Counted from the stretch's first letter, positions 42,959-52,469 are shown. The stretch: 57,452 nucleotides of DNA from Bacillota bacterium (GCA_017577405.1 PIUA01000015.1:1-57452), one strand, 5' to 3'. The notes: a model not told the origin generated them from the sequence alone. Numbers and translations: made by a program.

Positions 42959-43937
42959 GCTCCGCTGGCACCCGCTCTTGGAGCAGTGGGTGATCACGGC
43001 CACCCACCGGCAGGATCGGACCTACAAACCGCCAGCCGATCACTGCCCCCTCTGCCCAACCCGGCCCGGCCGGGAGCCGACAGAGATCCCGGCCAGCTCC
43101 TACCAGATCGTGGTCTTCGAGAACCGGTTCCCTTCCTTAAAGATGCCACCGCCTGAGCCGGCGGTGGCGGCGACGCGGTTGAGCCCCGTGGAGCCCGCCC
43201 GGGGCCGCTGCGAGGTGGTCTGCTACACCCCCGAACACGAAGGGTCCCTGGCCACCCTCGACCCGGAGCACGCCTTCCGGCTGGTCCAGGTCTGGACCGA
43301 CCGGTACCAGGCCCTGATGCAGGAGCCGGAGATCCGGTACGTCCTCATCTTTGAGAACCGGGGCGAGGCGGTGGGGGTGACCCTCCACCATCCCCATGGC
43401 CAGATCTACGCCTTCCCCTATGTGCCCCCCGTGCCGCTGCAGGAGCTGGAAGCCCAGGCCCGCTTCCGGGGCGCGCGGGCGGAGGGGCCCGATGCCTGCC
43501 TCCTCTGCCGCCAGCTGGCCATCGAGCGAGAGGACGGCCGGCGGGTGGTGGCGGAGAATGAAGCCTTTACCGCCGTCGTTCCCTTCTACGCCCGTTACCC
43601 CTACGAGGTCCACGTGCTGGCCCGGCGGCATGTGGCCTCCCTGGCAGAACTGACCGTCCAGGAACAGCGGGCCCTGGCGGCCATCCTCCAAGGCGTGGTG
43701 GCCAGCTACGACCGGCTCTTCGAGTTTCCCTTCCCCTATCTGATGGTGATGCACCAGGCGCCCAAGCCGCCGGCTCCCGCCCTGGGGCACTTCCACGTGG
43801 AGTTTCTCCCGCCCCACCGCACCCGGGAGAAGCTCAAGTACCTGGCGGGCTGCGAGCAGGGCGCCGGCACCTTCATCAACGACACCCTCCCCGAGGAGAA
43901 GGCAGCTGAGCTGCGAGAGCGCTGGACGTGGGTTTGA
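42951..43937 (+). CDS. galT: Galactose-1-phosphate uridylyltransferase
   Basis: A 328-residue Leloir enzyme that swaps UMP between UDP-glucose and galactose-1-phosphate. It belongs to the HIT-like branch I GalT family. The uridylylated His lies in VTLHHPHGQIYAFP, and HCPLCPTRPG near the N terminus supplies zinc-ligand Cys. FENRFPSL, PYEVHVLARRHV and ALGHFHVEFLPP are further family motifs. It overlaps galE by 8 bases. Confidence 0.94.
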   Translation: MSELRWHPLLEQWVITATHRQDRTYKPPADHCPLCPTRPGREPTEIPASSYQIVVFENRFPSLKMPPPEPAVAATRLSPVEPARGRCEVVCYTPEHEGSLATLDPEHAFRLVQVWTDRYQALMQEPEIRYVLIFENRGEAVGVTLHHPHGQIYAFPYVPPVPLQELEAQARFRGARAEGPDACLLCRQLAIEREDGRRVVAENEAFTAVVPFYARYPYEVHVLARRHVASLAELTVQEQRALAAILQGVVASYDRLFEFPFPYLMVMHQAPKPPAPALGHFHVEFLPPHRTREKLKYLAGCEQGAGTFINDTLPEEKAAELRERWTWV

Positions 43938-44045
43938 GCCAGCAGAGTTGAGCGGAAACTCAGCCCCAACCGGCAAAGGTCCGAGACGCGGGTGAAAAGG
44001 AATCTAATGGGATGAAATCGAACAACCAGAAATAAGGACATAGAT

Positions 44046-44061
44046 ATCGAAGCGATTCGAT
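44046..44061 (+). promoter_or_regulatory. LacI-type operator upstream of galK
   Basis: ATCGAAGCGATTCGAT matches 14 of 16 positions of the palindrome at 40661-40676, with perfect six-base arms. It lies in an AT-rich gap 20 bases before the galK ATG, so galK likely has its own regulated promoter in addition to read-through from galT. Confidence 0.65.
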
Positions 44062-44081
44062 CATGAAGTGGATGAGGCTTG

Positions 44082-45323
44082 ATGAGCGACCCTGTACAGA
44101 ACGGACTCGACGCCATGCGCCGGGCGACCTGTGAAGCGTTGGAAAGGGCCCCCGGGGCCGGTTCCGGCGACCCGGTGGTTACCGTCGCCGCGCCCGGACG
44201 GGTCAACCTGATCGGGGAGCATACGGATTACAACGACGGGTATGTGCTCCCGGCCGCCATCGACCGGTGGGTGGTGATGAGCGGGCGCCGTTGGGGCGGG
44301 TCGGAGGTCTGGGTCCGGGCCCTAGACCGGCAGGAGGAGGCCCGCTTCAGCTTGGACGGGCTGAGCCCAGACCGGGCGGGTGAGCTGCCCGACTGGGCCC
44401 GGTACGTGGCGGGCACCCTCTGGTCCCTCCAGCTGGAAGGGTTCCAGCTGGAAGGGATGGCCCTGGCCTTCACCGGATCGGTGCCCCAAGGGATGGGTCT
44501 CAGCTCCTCGGCCGCCTTGGAGGTGGCCACCGGGCAGCTCGCCCTGACCCTCCACCAGGCGGAGCTGGCGCCCCTCCGGCTGGCCCAGGCGGCCCAGCAG
44601 GCTGAGAACCAGTTCGTCGGCGTCGCCTGCGGGATCATGGACCAATTCACCGCCACCCTGGGGGAGGCGGGGCACGCCCTCCTCCTGGACTGCCGGAGCC
44701 TGGAGTATCGGGTCCTCCCCATTCCCGAAACCCTTACCTTCTTCGTCGTTCACCCGCCCCAAGGGCGGACTTTGGCCGGATCGGGGTACAACCGCCGGCG
44801 CCAGGAGTGCGAGGCCGCCGCCCAGCTTCTAGCCCAGGCCAAGCCGGGCGTGAAAGCGCTGCGGGATGTGACCTCCGATGACCTGCGCTTCCTGGAAGCC
44901 CGGGTGGGCGAGTCCTTCCGCGGGCACCCGGTGGCCACCCTCCACCGCCGGGCCCGCCACGTGGTGGAGGAGAACGGCCGGGTCTTGGCCCTGGCCCAGG
45001 CCCTGGAACAGGGCCATTTGGAGACGGTGGGCCGCTTGGTGAGCGAGTCCCACCAGAGTCTCCGGGATCTGTTCCAGGTCTCCACCCCCACCATCGATCG
45101 CTGGGTAGAGGCCCTCATCCACCTGCCGGGGTGCCTGGGCGCCCGGCTGGTGGGCGGTGGCTTCGGCGGCAGCATCCTGGCGGTGGTCCGGCGGGAGGCG
45201 GCCGGAGCCTTCCAGGACCAGGCCGCGAACCTCACCGAAGGGGGTGAGGCGGCCCACCTCTTCCCGTGCCGGCCCGTCGATGGTGTACGGGTACTCGGCA
45301 TGGTTTCGAAAAGCGAGACATGA
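44082..45323 (+). CDS. galK: Galactokinase
   Basis: A 413-residue GHMP kinase that phosphorylates alpha-D-galactose at C1. Visible are the galactokinase signature [19 protein letters not shown], the GHMP ATP motif [20 protein letters not shown], the catalytic Asp region [12 protein letters not shown], and the C-terminal [20 protein letters not shown] 44082 is used; TTG 44079 directly precedes it in frame. The N-terminal 25 residues before VTVAAPGR are longer than usual. Confidence 0.95.
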   Translation: MSDPVQNGLDAMRRATCEALERAPGAGSGDPVVTVAAPGRVNLIGEHTDYNDGYVLPAAIDRWVVMSGRRWGGSEVWVRALDRQEEARFSLDGLSPDRAGELPDWARYVAGTLWSLQLEGFQLEGMALAFTGSVPQGMGLSSSAALEVATGQLALTLHQAELAPLRLAQAAQQAENQFVGVACGIMDQFTATLGEAGHALLLDCRSLEYRVLPIPETLTFFVVHPPQGRTLAGSGYNRRRQECEAAAQLLAQAKPGVKALRDVTSDDLRFLEARVGESFRGHPVATLHRRARHVVEENGRVLALAQALEQGHLETVGRLVSESHQSLRDLFQVSTPTIDRWVEALIHLPGCLGARLVGGGFGGSILAVVRREAAGAFQDQAANLTEGGEAAHLFPCRPVDGVRVLGMVSKSET

Positions 45324-45367
45324 AGGGAATAAGACCCATTCGAAAGTCCTGGGCAAGAAGGAGCCAA

Positions 45368-45383
45368 ATCAAACGGTATCGAA
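45368..45383 (+). promoter_or_regulatory. Weak LacI-type site before the galactoside-binding protein gene
   Basis: ATCAAACGGTATCGAA matches 11 of 16 positions of the 40661 palindrome, in a relatively AT-rich gap 51 bases before the binding-protein ATG. It is a plausible third operator, but degenerate. Confidence 0.3.
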
Positions 45384-45433
45384 AGGCACGAGAGGTTGTT
45401 TCTGCCAAGCAACCAAAGCGGGAGGGATCAGAG

Positions 45434-46690
45434 ATGCGGCGAACTGGCTGGTATCTGGGCGTCCTGGCCGTACTTGTGGCGTTCCTGCTTCCGGCTACGG
45501 CTTGCGCCCAGAGCGGGGAGCTGGAGATCTTCTCCTGGTGGGCTGGCGATGAGGGCCCGGCCCTGGAAGCGCTGATCGAGCACTACGAGAGCCTCTATCC
45601 CAATGTCCGGGTCATCAACGCCACGGTGACGGGCGGGGCGGGCGTCAACGCCAAGGCCGTCCTGAAGACCCGGATGCTTGGCGGCGACCCGCCGGACACC
45701 TTCCAGGTGCACGCGGGCCAGGAGCTGATCGGCACCTGGGTGCTGGCGGATCGGATGGAGGACCTCACCTTCCTCTATGAGGAAGAGGGCTGGTACGATG
45801 TCCTGCCTGAGGACCTGATCAAGCTGCTTTCGACCGATGAGGGCATCTGGTCGGTGGCGGTCAACATCCACCGGTCCAACGTGATGTACTACATCCCCGA
45901 GAACCTGGAGAAGTGGGGTGTCAGCGTGCCCACGACGTGGGACGAGTTCTTCGAGATCGCCCCCAAGCTCCAGGCCCAGGGCGTGGTGCCCCTCTCGGTG
46001 GGTGAGAACTGGTCGGTCATCCACCTGTGGGAGAGCGTGGCCCTCTCCGTCCTCGGTCCCGACAAGTGGGAGGCCCTCTGGACGGGTGAGTTGGCCTGGA
46101 CCAGCCCTGAGGTGGTGGCCACCTGGGAGCTCCTCGACCGGATCATGGAGTACACCAACCCCGACTTCGCCTCCCTCACCTGGCAGCAGGCAACCGACAT
46201 GGTGGTGGACGGCGAGGCGGCCTTCAACATCATGGGTGACTGGGCCTCGGGTTACATGAGCACCACCCTCGGGCTGAAGCCTGGGGTCGACTTCGGCTGG
46301 GCGCCGTCGCCGGGCACGGAGGGCATCTTCATGATGCTGGCCGACTCCTTCGGCCTGCCCAAGGGCGCGCCCAACCGGGAGGCGACCATCGCCTGGCTGC
46401 GGACCGTGGGCAGCCGGGAGGGGCAGGACATCTTCAACCCCCTGAAGGGTTCCATCAGCGCCCGGTTGGACAGCGACCTGAGCCGGTATGACGCCTACGG
46501 GCAGTCGGTGGCTCGGGACTGGCAGACCAACCGGATCGTGGGCAGCCTCCAGCACGGCGTGGTGGCCAACGAGCGGTTCATGAACGACTTCGCCACCACG
46601 GTGATGGAGATGTTCCTGACCACCCGGGATCCCGTCATCACCTCCAACGCGGCGCACGCCGTGGCGCTCCAGGCGGGCATCGGCCTCTGA
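45434..46690 (+). CDS. Sugar (probably alpha-galactoside) ABC transporter substrate-binding protein
   Basis: A 418-residue family 1 extracellular solute-binding protein. The signal peptide is [23 protein letters not shown] could be a lipobox with Cys24 as lipidation site. The mature protein starts [19 protein letters not shown], typical of CUT1 sugar-binding proteins. The conserved VPTTWDEFF and GDWASGYM blocks follow. The ATG at 45434 sits seven bases after GGAGGGA. It follows galK, so an alpha-galactoside such as raffinose or melibiose is the likely ligand. Confidence 0.9.
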   Translation: MRRTGWYLGVLAVLVAFLLPATACAQSGELEIFSWWAGDEGPALEALIEHYESLYPNVRVINATVTGGAGVNAKAVLKTRMLGGDPPDTFQVHAGQELIGTWVLADRMEDLTFLYEEEGWYDVLPEDLIKLLSTDEGIWSVAVNIHRSNVMYYIPENLEKWGVSVPTTWDEFFEIAPKLQAQGVVPLSVGENWSVIHLWESVALSVLGPDKWEALWTGELAWTSPEVVATWELLDRIMEYTNPDFASLTWQQATDMVVDGEAAFNIMGDWASGYMSTTLGLKPGVDFGWAPSPGTEGIFMMLADSFGLPKGAPNREATIAWLRTVGSREGQDIFNPLKGSISARLDSDLSRYDAYGQSVARDWQTNRIVGSLQHGVVANERFMNDFATTVMEMFLTTRDPVITSNAAHAVALQAGIGL

Positions 46691-46749
46691 GGCAGGGCCC
46701 CTCGGCAGCCGAGCCTGCCCCGATGGGTGGCTCGCGGAGGTGAGTCTGG

Positions 46750-46780
46750 ACGGGGGCGGGCCCTGGGGGCTCGCCCCCGT
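46750..46780 (+). other. GC hairpin between binding-protein and permease genes
   Basis: ACGGGGGCG (continuing GG) pairs with (CT)CGCCCCCGT over about 11 bp with one wobble, 60 bases past the binding-protein stop. No U tract. Its position equals that of the stems at 12143-12169 and 57238-57264, suggesting partial read-through and 3' protection of the abundant binding-protein message. Confidence 0.5.
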
Positions 46781-46854
46781 GCCATCGGTGCAGAAGGAGC
46801 GGTCACCGTGTGGAAACGAGCTTGGTGCGCGCGCACCGGGAGGGGGCTTCGTCT

Positions 46855-47973
46855 ATGAGAACGGGAAAGGATCGCCTCATCGCCGGCCTGATGCTGGCAC
46901 CCTCCCTGATTCTGCTGGGCATCTTCGTCTACGGCTTCATCGGCCAGACCGTCTACGTCTCCCTCACCGACTGGGGGCGGGGCGCCTCCCTGGCCCTCCA
47001 GCCGGAGATCACCTTCGTCGGCCTGGAGAACTACCGCCAGCTCTTCACCGGGATTCTCGACGTCCGGTTCCGCCAAGACCTGGTCAACATGGTCTTCTTC
47101 AGCCTGATCTTCGTCGTGGCGTGCTTGGGGATGGGGCTCTTCTTGGCCACCCTGCTGGACCGGCCGCTTAAGGGGGAGGGGTTCTTCCGGACGGTCTTCC
47201 TGCTTCCCATGGCCCTCTCCTTTGTGGTGACGGGGACCATCTGGCGCTGGATGCTCCAGCCCCGGGGCGGGGTGAACGTGCTCCCCACCCTGGTGGGCTT
47301 GCCGAGGCTGGAGTTTCTCTGGACCACCAGCCGCCAGCGGGTGCTCCAATTCAACTGGCAGGCGGTTCCTCAGGGACTCATCCTGCTCGCCGCCGTGGTG
47401 CTCATCCTCTTGGGCGTGCGGGCCTGGCGGCGGGGCACCCGGCGGAAGGCCCTTCTCCTGGGCCTCCCAGGCCTGGTCGCGGGGGCGTACGTCCTCCTGG
47501 TGGGGCGGGGGGTCAACTGGAGCGGGCTTCCCTTCCCGGAGACCCACGGGTTCAACCTGGCCTTGATCGGCATCATCATCGCCGCCACCTGGCAGATGTC
47601 GGGCTACACCATGGCCCTCTACCTGGCGGGCTTGCGGGGGATCCCCGAAGAGCTGCGGGAGGCGGCCCAGGTGGACGGGGCCTCCCGGCTCCAGATCTAC
47701 CGGTACGTGGAGCTGCCTCTCTTGAAGCCCATCACCCTCAGCGCGGTGGTGGTCTTGGGCCACATCGCCCTGAAGATCTTCGACCTGATCTTCGCCATGA
47801 GCGGGCCGGACAACGCCATGACCAGCGTGCCGGCCATCCTCATGTACCTGACCACCTTCCGGGGCAACCAGTTCGCCAAGGGGGCGGCCATCGCCACGCT
47901 GCTCTTGCTCCTGGTCTCGCTCCTGATCATTCCCTACATGGTCTCCACCCTGCGGAAGGGGGATGAGGCGTGA
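46855..47973 (+). CDS. Sugar ABC transporter permease with an extra two-helix insertion
   Basis: A 372-residue MalF-class permease; relatives usually have about 290-310 residues. The standard parts are present: [44 protein letters not shown] and the EAA loop [19 protein letters not shown]. Between them an insertion of about 75 residues adds two hydrophobic helices ([18 protein letters not shown] and [18 protein letters not shown]) joined by a basic RRGTRRKA turn. ATG 46855 follows GGGAGGGGG; GTG 46810 is an alternative. Confidence 0.9.
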   Translation: MRTGKDRLIAGLMLAPSLILLGIFVYGFIGQTVYVSLTDWGRGASLALQPEITFVGLENYRQLFTGILDVRFRQDLVNMVFFSLIFVVACLGMGLFLATLLDRPLKGEGFFRTVFLLPMALSFVVTGTIWRWMLQPRGGVNVLPTLVGLPRLEFLWTTSRQRVLQFNWQAVPQGLILLAAVVLILLGVRAWRRGTRRKALLLGLPGLVAGAYVLLVGRGVNWSGLPFPETHGFNLALIGIIIAATWQMSGYTMALYLAGLRGIPEELREAAQVDGASRLQIYRYVELPLLKPITLSAVVVLGHIALKIFDLIFAMSGPDNAMTSVPAILMYLTTFRGNQFAKGAAIATLLLLLVSLLIIPYMVSTLRKGDEA

Positions 47974-48863
47974 TGGCTGATCAGCCTGCCGTCGCCACCG
48001 GAACGCCGGCCCACGACCTGCAGCTGTCCCGCCAGAAGGCGGCGGGGCGGGCCCGGTGGGGGCGGGTGGCGGTCTACGGGGTGCTCATCCTGCTGGTGAT
48101 CATCTACCTGACACCCGTCTACCTGACGGTGGTCACCAGCCTGAAGGATCCGGCCCACATCCGCCTCCCGACGGCCTGGGAGCCGCCCCGGCCCATCTCC
48201 TGGGAGGGGTACGCCACGGCGTGGCGGGACTTCGCGCCCAAGCTGCGGAACAGCTTCATCTTGGCCGTCACCGCCACCGCGCTCTCGGCGATCATGGGGT
48301 CGATGAACGGGTACGTCCTCGCCAAGTGGCGCCTGCCCGGCGAGCGGTACATCTTCCCGCTCATCGTCTTCGGGATGTTCATCCCCTACCAGAGCATCCT
48401 GATTCCCCTCTTCCAGTTCCTCCGGTCGGTCAACCTGTACGGGGGGCTGCCGGGTCTGATCCTGGTCCACGTGGTCTACGGGCTGCCCATCACCACCCTC
48501 CTCTTCCGCAACTTCTACGCGGAGCTGCCCGATGAGATGGTGCAGGCCGCCTCCATCGACGGGGCCGGTTTCTTCGGCATCTACCGGTGGGTGATCCTGC
48601 CCCTGTCGGCGCCCGCCTTCACGGTGGTGATCATCTGGCAGTTCACCCAGATCTGGAACGAGTTCCTCTTCGCGGTTACCCTGACCCAGCCCGCGGCCCA
48701 GCCCATCACCGTGGCGCTGGCCAACCTGGCTGGGGGTGAGGCGGTCCGGTGGAACATGCCCATGGCGGGCTCAGTGCTGGCCGCCTTGCCCACGGTGCTG
48801 GTCTACATCCTCTTGGGGCGGTACTTCATCCGGGGGATGCTGGCCGGCTCCCTCAAGGGGTAA
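47973..48863 (+). CDS. Sugar ABC transporter permease (MalG-like)
   Basis: A 296-residue partner permease with six membrane helices. A 30-residue cytoplasmic N terminus leads into [20 protein letters not shown]. The EAA loop reads [20 protein letters not shown] and is followed by ILPLSAPAF. The start overlaps the previous stop (TGATG); GTG 47970 is also possible. No ATPase gene follows; the operon ends at the long hairpin 48907-48946. Confidence 0.91.
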   Translation: MADQPAVATGTPAHDLQLSRQKAAGRARWGRVAVYGVLILLVIIYLTPVYLTVVTSLKDPAHIRLPTAWEPPRPISWEGYATAWRDFAPKLRNSFILAVTATALSAIMGSMNGYVLAKWRLPGERYIFPLIVFGMFIPYQSILIPLFQFLRSVNLYGGLPGLILVHVVYGLPITTLLFRNFYAELPDEMVQAASIDGAGFFGIYRWVILPLSAPAFTVVIIWQFTQIWNEFLFAVTLTQPAAQPITVALANLAGGEAVRWNMPMAGSVLAALPTVLVYILLGRYFIRGMLAGSLKG

Positions 48864-48906
48864 CCTCGGAGAGCAGGGGAACGTCCAAGGGAAACGGGTT
48901 CCAACG

Positions 48907-48946
48907 GCTCGGGGCCTGCACCGCCTCCGGCGGGCAGGCCCCGAGC
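48907..48946. terminator. Long bidirectional hairpin between convergent genes
   Basis: A 13-bp perfect outer stem (GCTCGGGGCCTGC / GCAGGCCCCGAGC) encloses an inner CCGCC-TCC-GGCGG stem, with a single bulged A. It lies between the galactoside permease and the convergent helicase gene, so it can mark the end of both transcripts. No T tract on either strand. Confidence 0.6.
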
Positions 48947-48970
48947 GCGTCGTCCCGAGGGTCTGGGAGG

Positions 48971-51292
48971 CTACAGGACGACGGCCACCTCGTCCCGGTC
49001 CATCCGGTCGATGCAGGTCTGCAGCTTGGTGGAGAGGTAGGGATCATCCCGCACCGCGTGGCGGATCTGGCGCAAGAGGTCGATGGCCCGCCGGAAGGCG
49101 TAGATGATGTCGCCCTCGTCGAAGTCGCCCCGGCGCAGGATCTCGGCGAAGCTCTCACCGGCGCTCCAGTGGTAGGCGAGGAGGGCCAGGTTGTCGTTGA
49201 AGCGGATGGTGGGCTCCTGGCCGAAGGAGCGTTCCATCTCCGCAAGGAACTGCACCGTCGCCTCCACCCGGGCCGTGTTGAAGAGGCGGTGGCGGACCCG
49301 CCGCTCGGCGCGGCGGGGCTCGTAGTCGATGGAGACCACCAGGGCGTTCAGGGTGTCCACATCCAGCTCATGGAACCACCCGTCGAAGTGGAGCTCCGTC
49401 ACCAAGAGCTCCTGGATGTTGATCTGGGAGGCGAAGAGCCCTCGCGCAGTGAGCTTGCCCTCCCGCACGTAATCCAGGGCTTCCAGGAGGGCCCGCTTCT
49501 GACGGTAGCTCTCCAGGAACCGCTGGGGTGAGGGGAGGTTGCTGATCCGCTCCCGCATCTGCTCGATCCGCCTGGTCAGGCGGCGGTAGGTGGGGAGGAG
49601 CGCTTGGCACCGGTCCAGCACCTCGGGCGGGCAGCCGGCCACCTGGAGCTTCTTCAGGGCCGCCTCCTCCTGGCGGATCTTCCGGCGGAGGCGCTTCACG
49701 CCCCGGCGCTCCTTCCGGGCGAGGCGCCGGGACACCTCCTCCCGCTTCTCCTCCAGGAGGGCCATCCGCTCCATCAGGTTGACGGGGCACCGGGGGGTCT
49801 CCATGTAGGCACAGCCTTGGATCCGGAGCCGTTCTCCTTCCAGCTCGGCCAGGCGGGCCTCGTACTCCCGCCGCCGCTGGTTGGCCTGGTAGGTGGCGAA
49901 GCTCTTGGCGAGGATCCGGGCCACCTCTTCCTGGTCGTAACCCTCCACCAGGTTGAGGACGGTGTTGTACGAGAGGGAGAAGCGGCTGCGGACCGGCTCG
50001 ATCTCCCCCTCGTCCATGGAGGGCAGCTCCTGGGGGATGAAGTAGTTGAAGTCCACCAGGGTGATGACGTCGCCGCGGACGTCGATGCCCCGGCGCCCGG
50101 CCCGACCGGCCATCTGGAAGTACTCCCGGTTGAGGAGGGGCCGGAAGGTGCGGCCGTCCCACTTGCTGAAGGCGTCGAAGCAGACCGTCCGGCAGGGGAA
50201 GTTGATCCCCACCGCGAAGGTCTCGGTGCAGTAGAGGACCCGGATGAGCCGGCGCTCGAAGAGCTCCTCCACCACGTCCTTCACCACGGGCAGGAGGCCC
50301 GCGTGGTGGAACCCGATGCCCTTCAGCAGCAAGTTCCGCATGCCCCGGAGCCGCTGGGCCGTCACGCTGTTCTGGTGGCCCGCGCCCTCGGGCACCCGGG
50401 TGGCCAGGGCCTCCTGGATCACCTCATCCACCTGGCGTTGCTCCTCTGGGGTGAGGTAGACCTTCCCCGTCCGGCTGAGTTCCAGCGCGTTCACCTCACA
50501 CTTGCGCCGGCTGAAGGTGAAGAAGAGGACGGGGAACTGCTCGGGCGCCAGCACCTCCAGCAGGTCCAGGTGGGTGGTGGGCTCGAACCGGAAGGGGAGG
50601 CGGGCCCGGTCGGAAAACTTGAGGCCGGCCCGCTTCATGTACCGGCGGTACCGCTGCTCCAGGGCCTTGCGGGTGGTGAAGCCCAAGGTCCCCTCGAAGA
50701 GGTGGTGCTCCAGTGGCACGGCCCGCTCGGTGTGGACCACCACCCGCACCGGGTGACCGTGGACCTGGCTGATCCACGCGGCCAGCTCCTCCACGTTGGG
50801 GATGGTGGCCGAAAGGCCCAAGAGGCGCATCTGGGGCGGCATGAAGATGAGGGACTCCTCCCAGACGCTTCCCCGCTCGGGATCGTCGATGTAATGGATC
50901 TCGTCGAAGATGGCGTAGGCCACATCGGCGACCCGCTCGGGGTCCTGGTGGAGCAGGTTCCGGAAGACCTCGGTGGTCATGATGAGGATGGAGGCCTCCG
51001 GGTTGACCACCACGTCGCCGGTAAGGATGCCCACCGCCTCCTCGCCCAGGAGGCGCTTGAACTCCTTGAACTTCTGGTTGCTTAGGGCCTTGATGGGCGC
51101 GGTGTAGACGACGCGCCGGCCCTGCCGGTGCATCTGCTCGATGAGGTAATCCGCGATCAGGGTCTTCCCCGTCCCGGTGGGGGCGGCCACCAAGACCGAG
51201 TCGCCCCGGTCGATGTGCTCGATGGCTTCCTGCTGGAACGGATCAAGGGCGTAGCCCCGATAGGTTCGGACCTCGGTGAGCGGTTGGGTCAA
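48971..51292 (-). CDS. Ski2/Mtr4-like DEAD/DEAH-box RNA helicase
   Basis: A 773-residue superfamily 2 helicase. Motifs in order: Q-like FQQEAIEHIDRG, Walker A AAPTGTGKT, Ia TAPIKALSNQKF, motif II FDEIHYIDD (DEIH, near DEVH of Ski2), motif III LLGLSATIPN, then ETFAVGINFP, motif VI QMAGRAGRRGID and a C-terminal helical region resembling the DSHCT domain. GCAYMETPRCP plus a coiled coil (residues about 490-600) replaces the arch. Bacterial relatives include actinobacterial HelY. Probable role: RNA unwinding in decay or ribosome processing (inference). The start is ATG 51292. It is monocistronic. Confidence 0.9.
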   Translation of the reverse strand: MTQPLTEVRTYRGYALDPFQQEAIEHIDRGDSVLVAAPTGTGKTLIADYLIEQMHRQGRRVVYTAPIKALSNQKFKEFKRLLGEEAVGILTGDVVVNPEASILIMTTEVFRNLLHQDPERVADVAYAIFDEIHYIDDPERGSVWEESLIFMPPQMRLLGLSATIPNVEELAAWISQVHGHPVRVVVHTERAVPLEHHLFEGTLGFTTRKALEQRYRRYMKRAGLKFSDRARLPFRFEPTTHLDLLEVLAPEQFPVLFFTFSRRKCEVNALELSRTGKVYLTPEEQRQVDEVIQEALATRVPEGAGHQNSVTAQRLRGMRNLLLKGIGFHHAGLLPVVKDVVEELFERRLIRVLYCTETFAVGINFPCRTVCFDAFSKWDGRTFRPLLNREYFQMAGRAGRRGIDVRGDVITLVDFNYFIPQELPSMDEGEIEPVRSRFSLSYNTVLNLVEGYDQEEVARILAKSFATYQANQRRREYEARLAELEGERLRIQGCAYMETPRCPVNLMERMALLEEKREEVSRRLARKERRGVKRLRRKIRQEEAALKKLQVAGCPPEVLDRCQALLPTYRRLTRRIEQMRERISNLPSPQRFLESYRQKRALLEALDYVREGKLTARGLFASQINIQELLVTELHFDGWFHELDVDTLNALVVSIDYEPRRAERRVRHRLFNTARVEATVQFLAEMERSFGQEPTIRFNDNLALLAYHWSAGESFAEILRRGDFDEGDIIYAFRRAIDLLRQIRHAVRDDPYLSTKLQTCIDRMDRDEVAVVL

Positions 51293-51313
51293 ACGGTCTC
51301 CCTTGCCCCCTCG

Positions 51314-52285
51314 TTACGTCGATCTTCCTTCGGCCGCATCGCCCGCGCGGTGGGCGATCCGCGCGCAGGTGGCGGCCACCAGGCCCGCGATCAGGTCGTC
51401 CAGGAAGGTGCAGACCCGTCCCGGACGGGTCCGGAACGCCTCCAGGACGTCGGGCCGCTCGTGGACCAGATAGCCGAAATTGCTCATGCCGATGCTCCCG
51501 TACGCATTCACGATGGAGAGGGCCAGTCCCTTGTCGACGCCGTAGAGCGACGGATCCTCCCGCACGATGCTCCCCAGAGGCTCGTCGAGCCGGCCCTCCT
51601 CGGCCATCCGGTCCAGAATGACCCCGGTGATGATGGCGTACTCCACCTCCCGCTTGGCCAGGACCGCGTGGAGGTGGGCCCGGGCCGCATCGGCAGTCAG
51701 GTCAGGCACGTATGGGCGTTGGAGCTTGAGCACCAGGCGCACCAGGTCCTCCGGGTCCACCCCCCGGCCCCGGAGCAGCTCCAACATCTGTGGCACGTCG
51801 GCCTGGGCCATGGGCTCCGCTCCTCTTCTCTTCTGAGAATGTCCGGCGGGGGCGGCTTCGACGCGGAGGGCTTGGAATCCTGCGCCAGAGCCGGCCAGGG
51901 CGGCCATCCAAGAGGTGAGCAGGCCTGCCGGATCGTAGAGGATCCGCCCCCAGCGCAGAATCTCCCGCTGGCGAGGGCTGGAGTAGGCGAGCCCTTCGAC
52001 GCTCCGCCAGGTCACCCGGAGGTCCACGCCCCTGAGGGTGGGGCCGAGGCGCCGGCGCCGCCGGGATGGGGGAAGGGGATCGGCCACCACCAGGAGCTCC
52101 GCCTGCCAGCGCCGGCCCAGCCGGTAGGGTGGACACCAGGCCGCCAGGCCCACCAGCCAGGGGAAGGCGCGGCCCGGGGGACCGAAGCCGTCGCCAGGGC
52201 GTGAGCTGGCCCTGGGGCGAGGCCTGAGGCTGGCTGCCGGCGAGGGTCGGGCGGGGATGGCCCACGGGCTCTGGGAAGGGTGCAT
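51314..52285 (-). CDS. Fusion: nucleotidyltransferase-like N-domain plus YutG/PgpA-like C-domain
   Basis: One open frame of 323 residues. Residues 160-323 match YutG-type phosphatidylglycerophosphatase A relatives: VLAKREVEYAIITGVILDRM, DPSLYGVDKGLALSIVNAYG, then CTFLDDLIAGLVAATCARI. The N-terminal half has ELLVVADPLPPSRRRR and RILYDPAGLLTSWMA. This is the pattern of small nucleotidyltransferase-domain proteins, but the GSxxxG catalytic loop is missing. ATG 52285 has a strong GGGAGGC site 8 bases upstream. An internal ATG at 51811 with AGGAG could give YutG alone (165 residues). Whether the long or short product dominates is open. Confidence 0.7.
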   Translation of the reverse strand: MHPSQSPWAIPARPSPAASLRPRPRASSRPGDGFGPPGRAFPWLVGLAAWCPPYRLGRRWQAELLVVADPLPPSRRRRRLGPTLRGVDLRVTWRSVEGLAYSSPRQREILRWGRILYDPAGLLTSWMAALAGSGAGFQALRVEAAPAGHSQKRRGAEPMAQADVPQMLELLRGRGVDPEDLVRLVLKLQRPYVPDLTADAARAHLHAVLAKREVEYAIITGVILDRMAEEGRLDEPLGSIVREDPSLYGVDKGLALSIVNAYGSIGMSNFGYLVHERPDVLEAFRTRPGRVCTFLDDLIAGLVAATCARIAHRAGDAAEGRST

Positions 52286-52293
52286 CAGCGCAT

Positions 52294-52316
52294 GCCTCCC
52301 ACCGTCTCTGGGAGGC
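52294..52316 (-). promoter_or_regulatory. Hairpin that sequesters the ribosome binding site of the YutG fusion gene
   Basis: GCCTCCCA (52294-52301) and TGGGAGGC (52309-52316) pair over 8 bp with a 7-base loop. On the minus-strand mRNA, the downstream arm is the GGGAGGC ribosome binding site of the start at 52285. Translation would need this stem opened. Confidence 0.4.
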
Positions 52317-52430
52317 GGGCTGGACAGGCGTGTACTCTAGAGGTACCGGCACTGAGACGGGAGGTCAAGGCAGGGATCCTGTAAGGCGAGGCTCGCGCTA
52401 AGGCCTGGCGTGGGCGCGCTGGGAGGGGAA

Positions 52431-52459
52431 GCCTGGGCCGTCGCCCCACGGTCCCAGGC
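52431..52459 (-). terminator. Hairpin after the HybB/NrfD-like gene
   Basis: GCCTGGG-CCGT pairs with ACGG-T-CCCAGGC (11 pairs, one bulged base), starting 11 bases past the NrfD-like stop. No U tract. It is the likely end of the HybA/HybB-like transcript. Confidence 0.4.
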
Positions 52460-52469
52460 CTCCCCAGGG

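Noticed and set aside
52332-52346. Near-palindrome GTAC-TCTAGA-GGTAC upstream of the YutG fusion
   Set aside because: The arms are only four bases with an off-centre extra base, and there is no second copy or aligned promoter.
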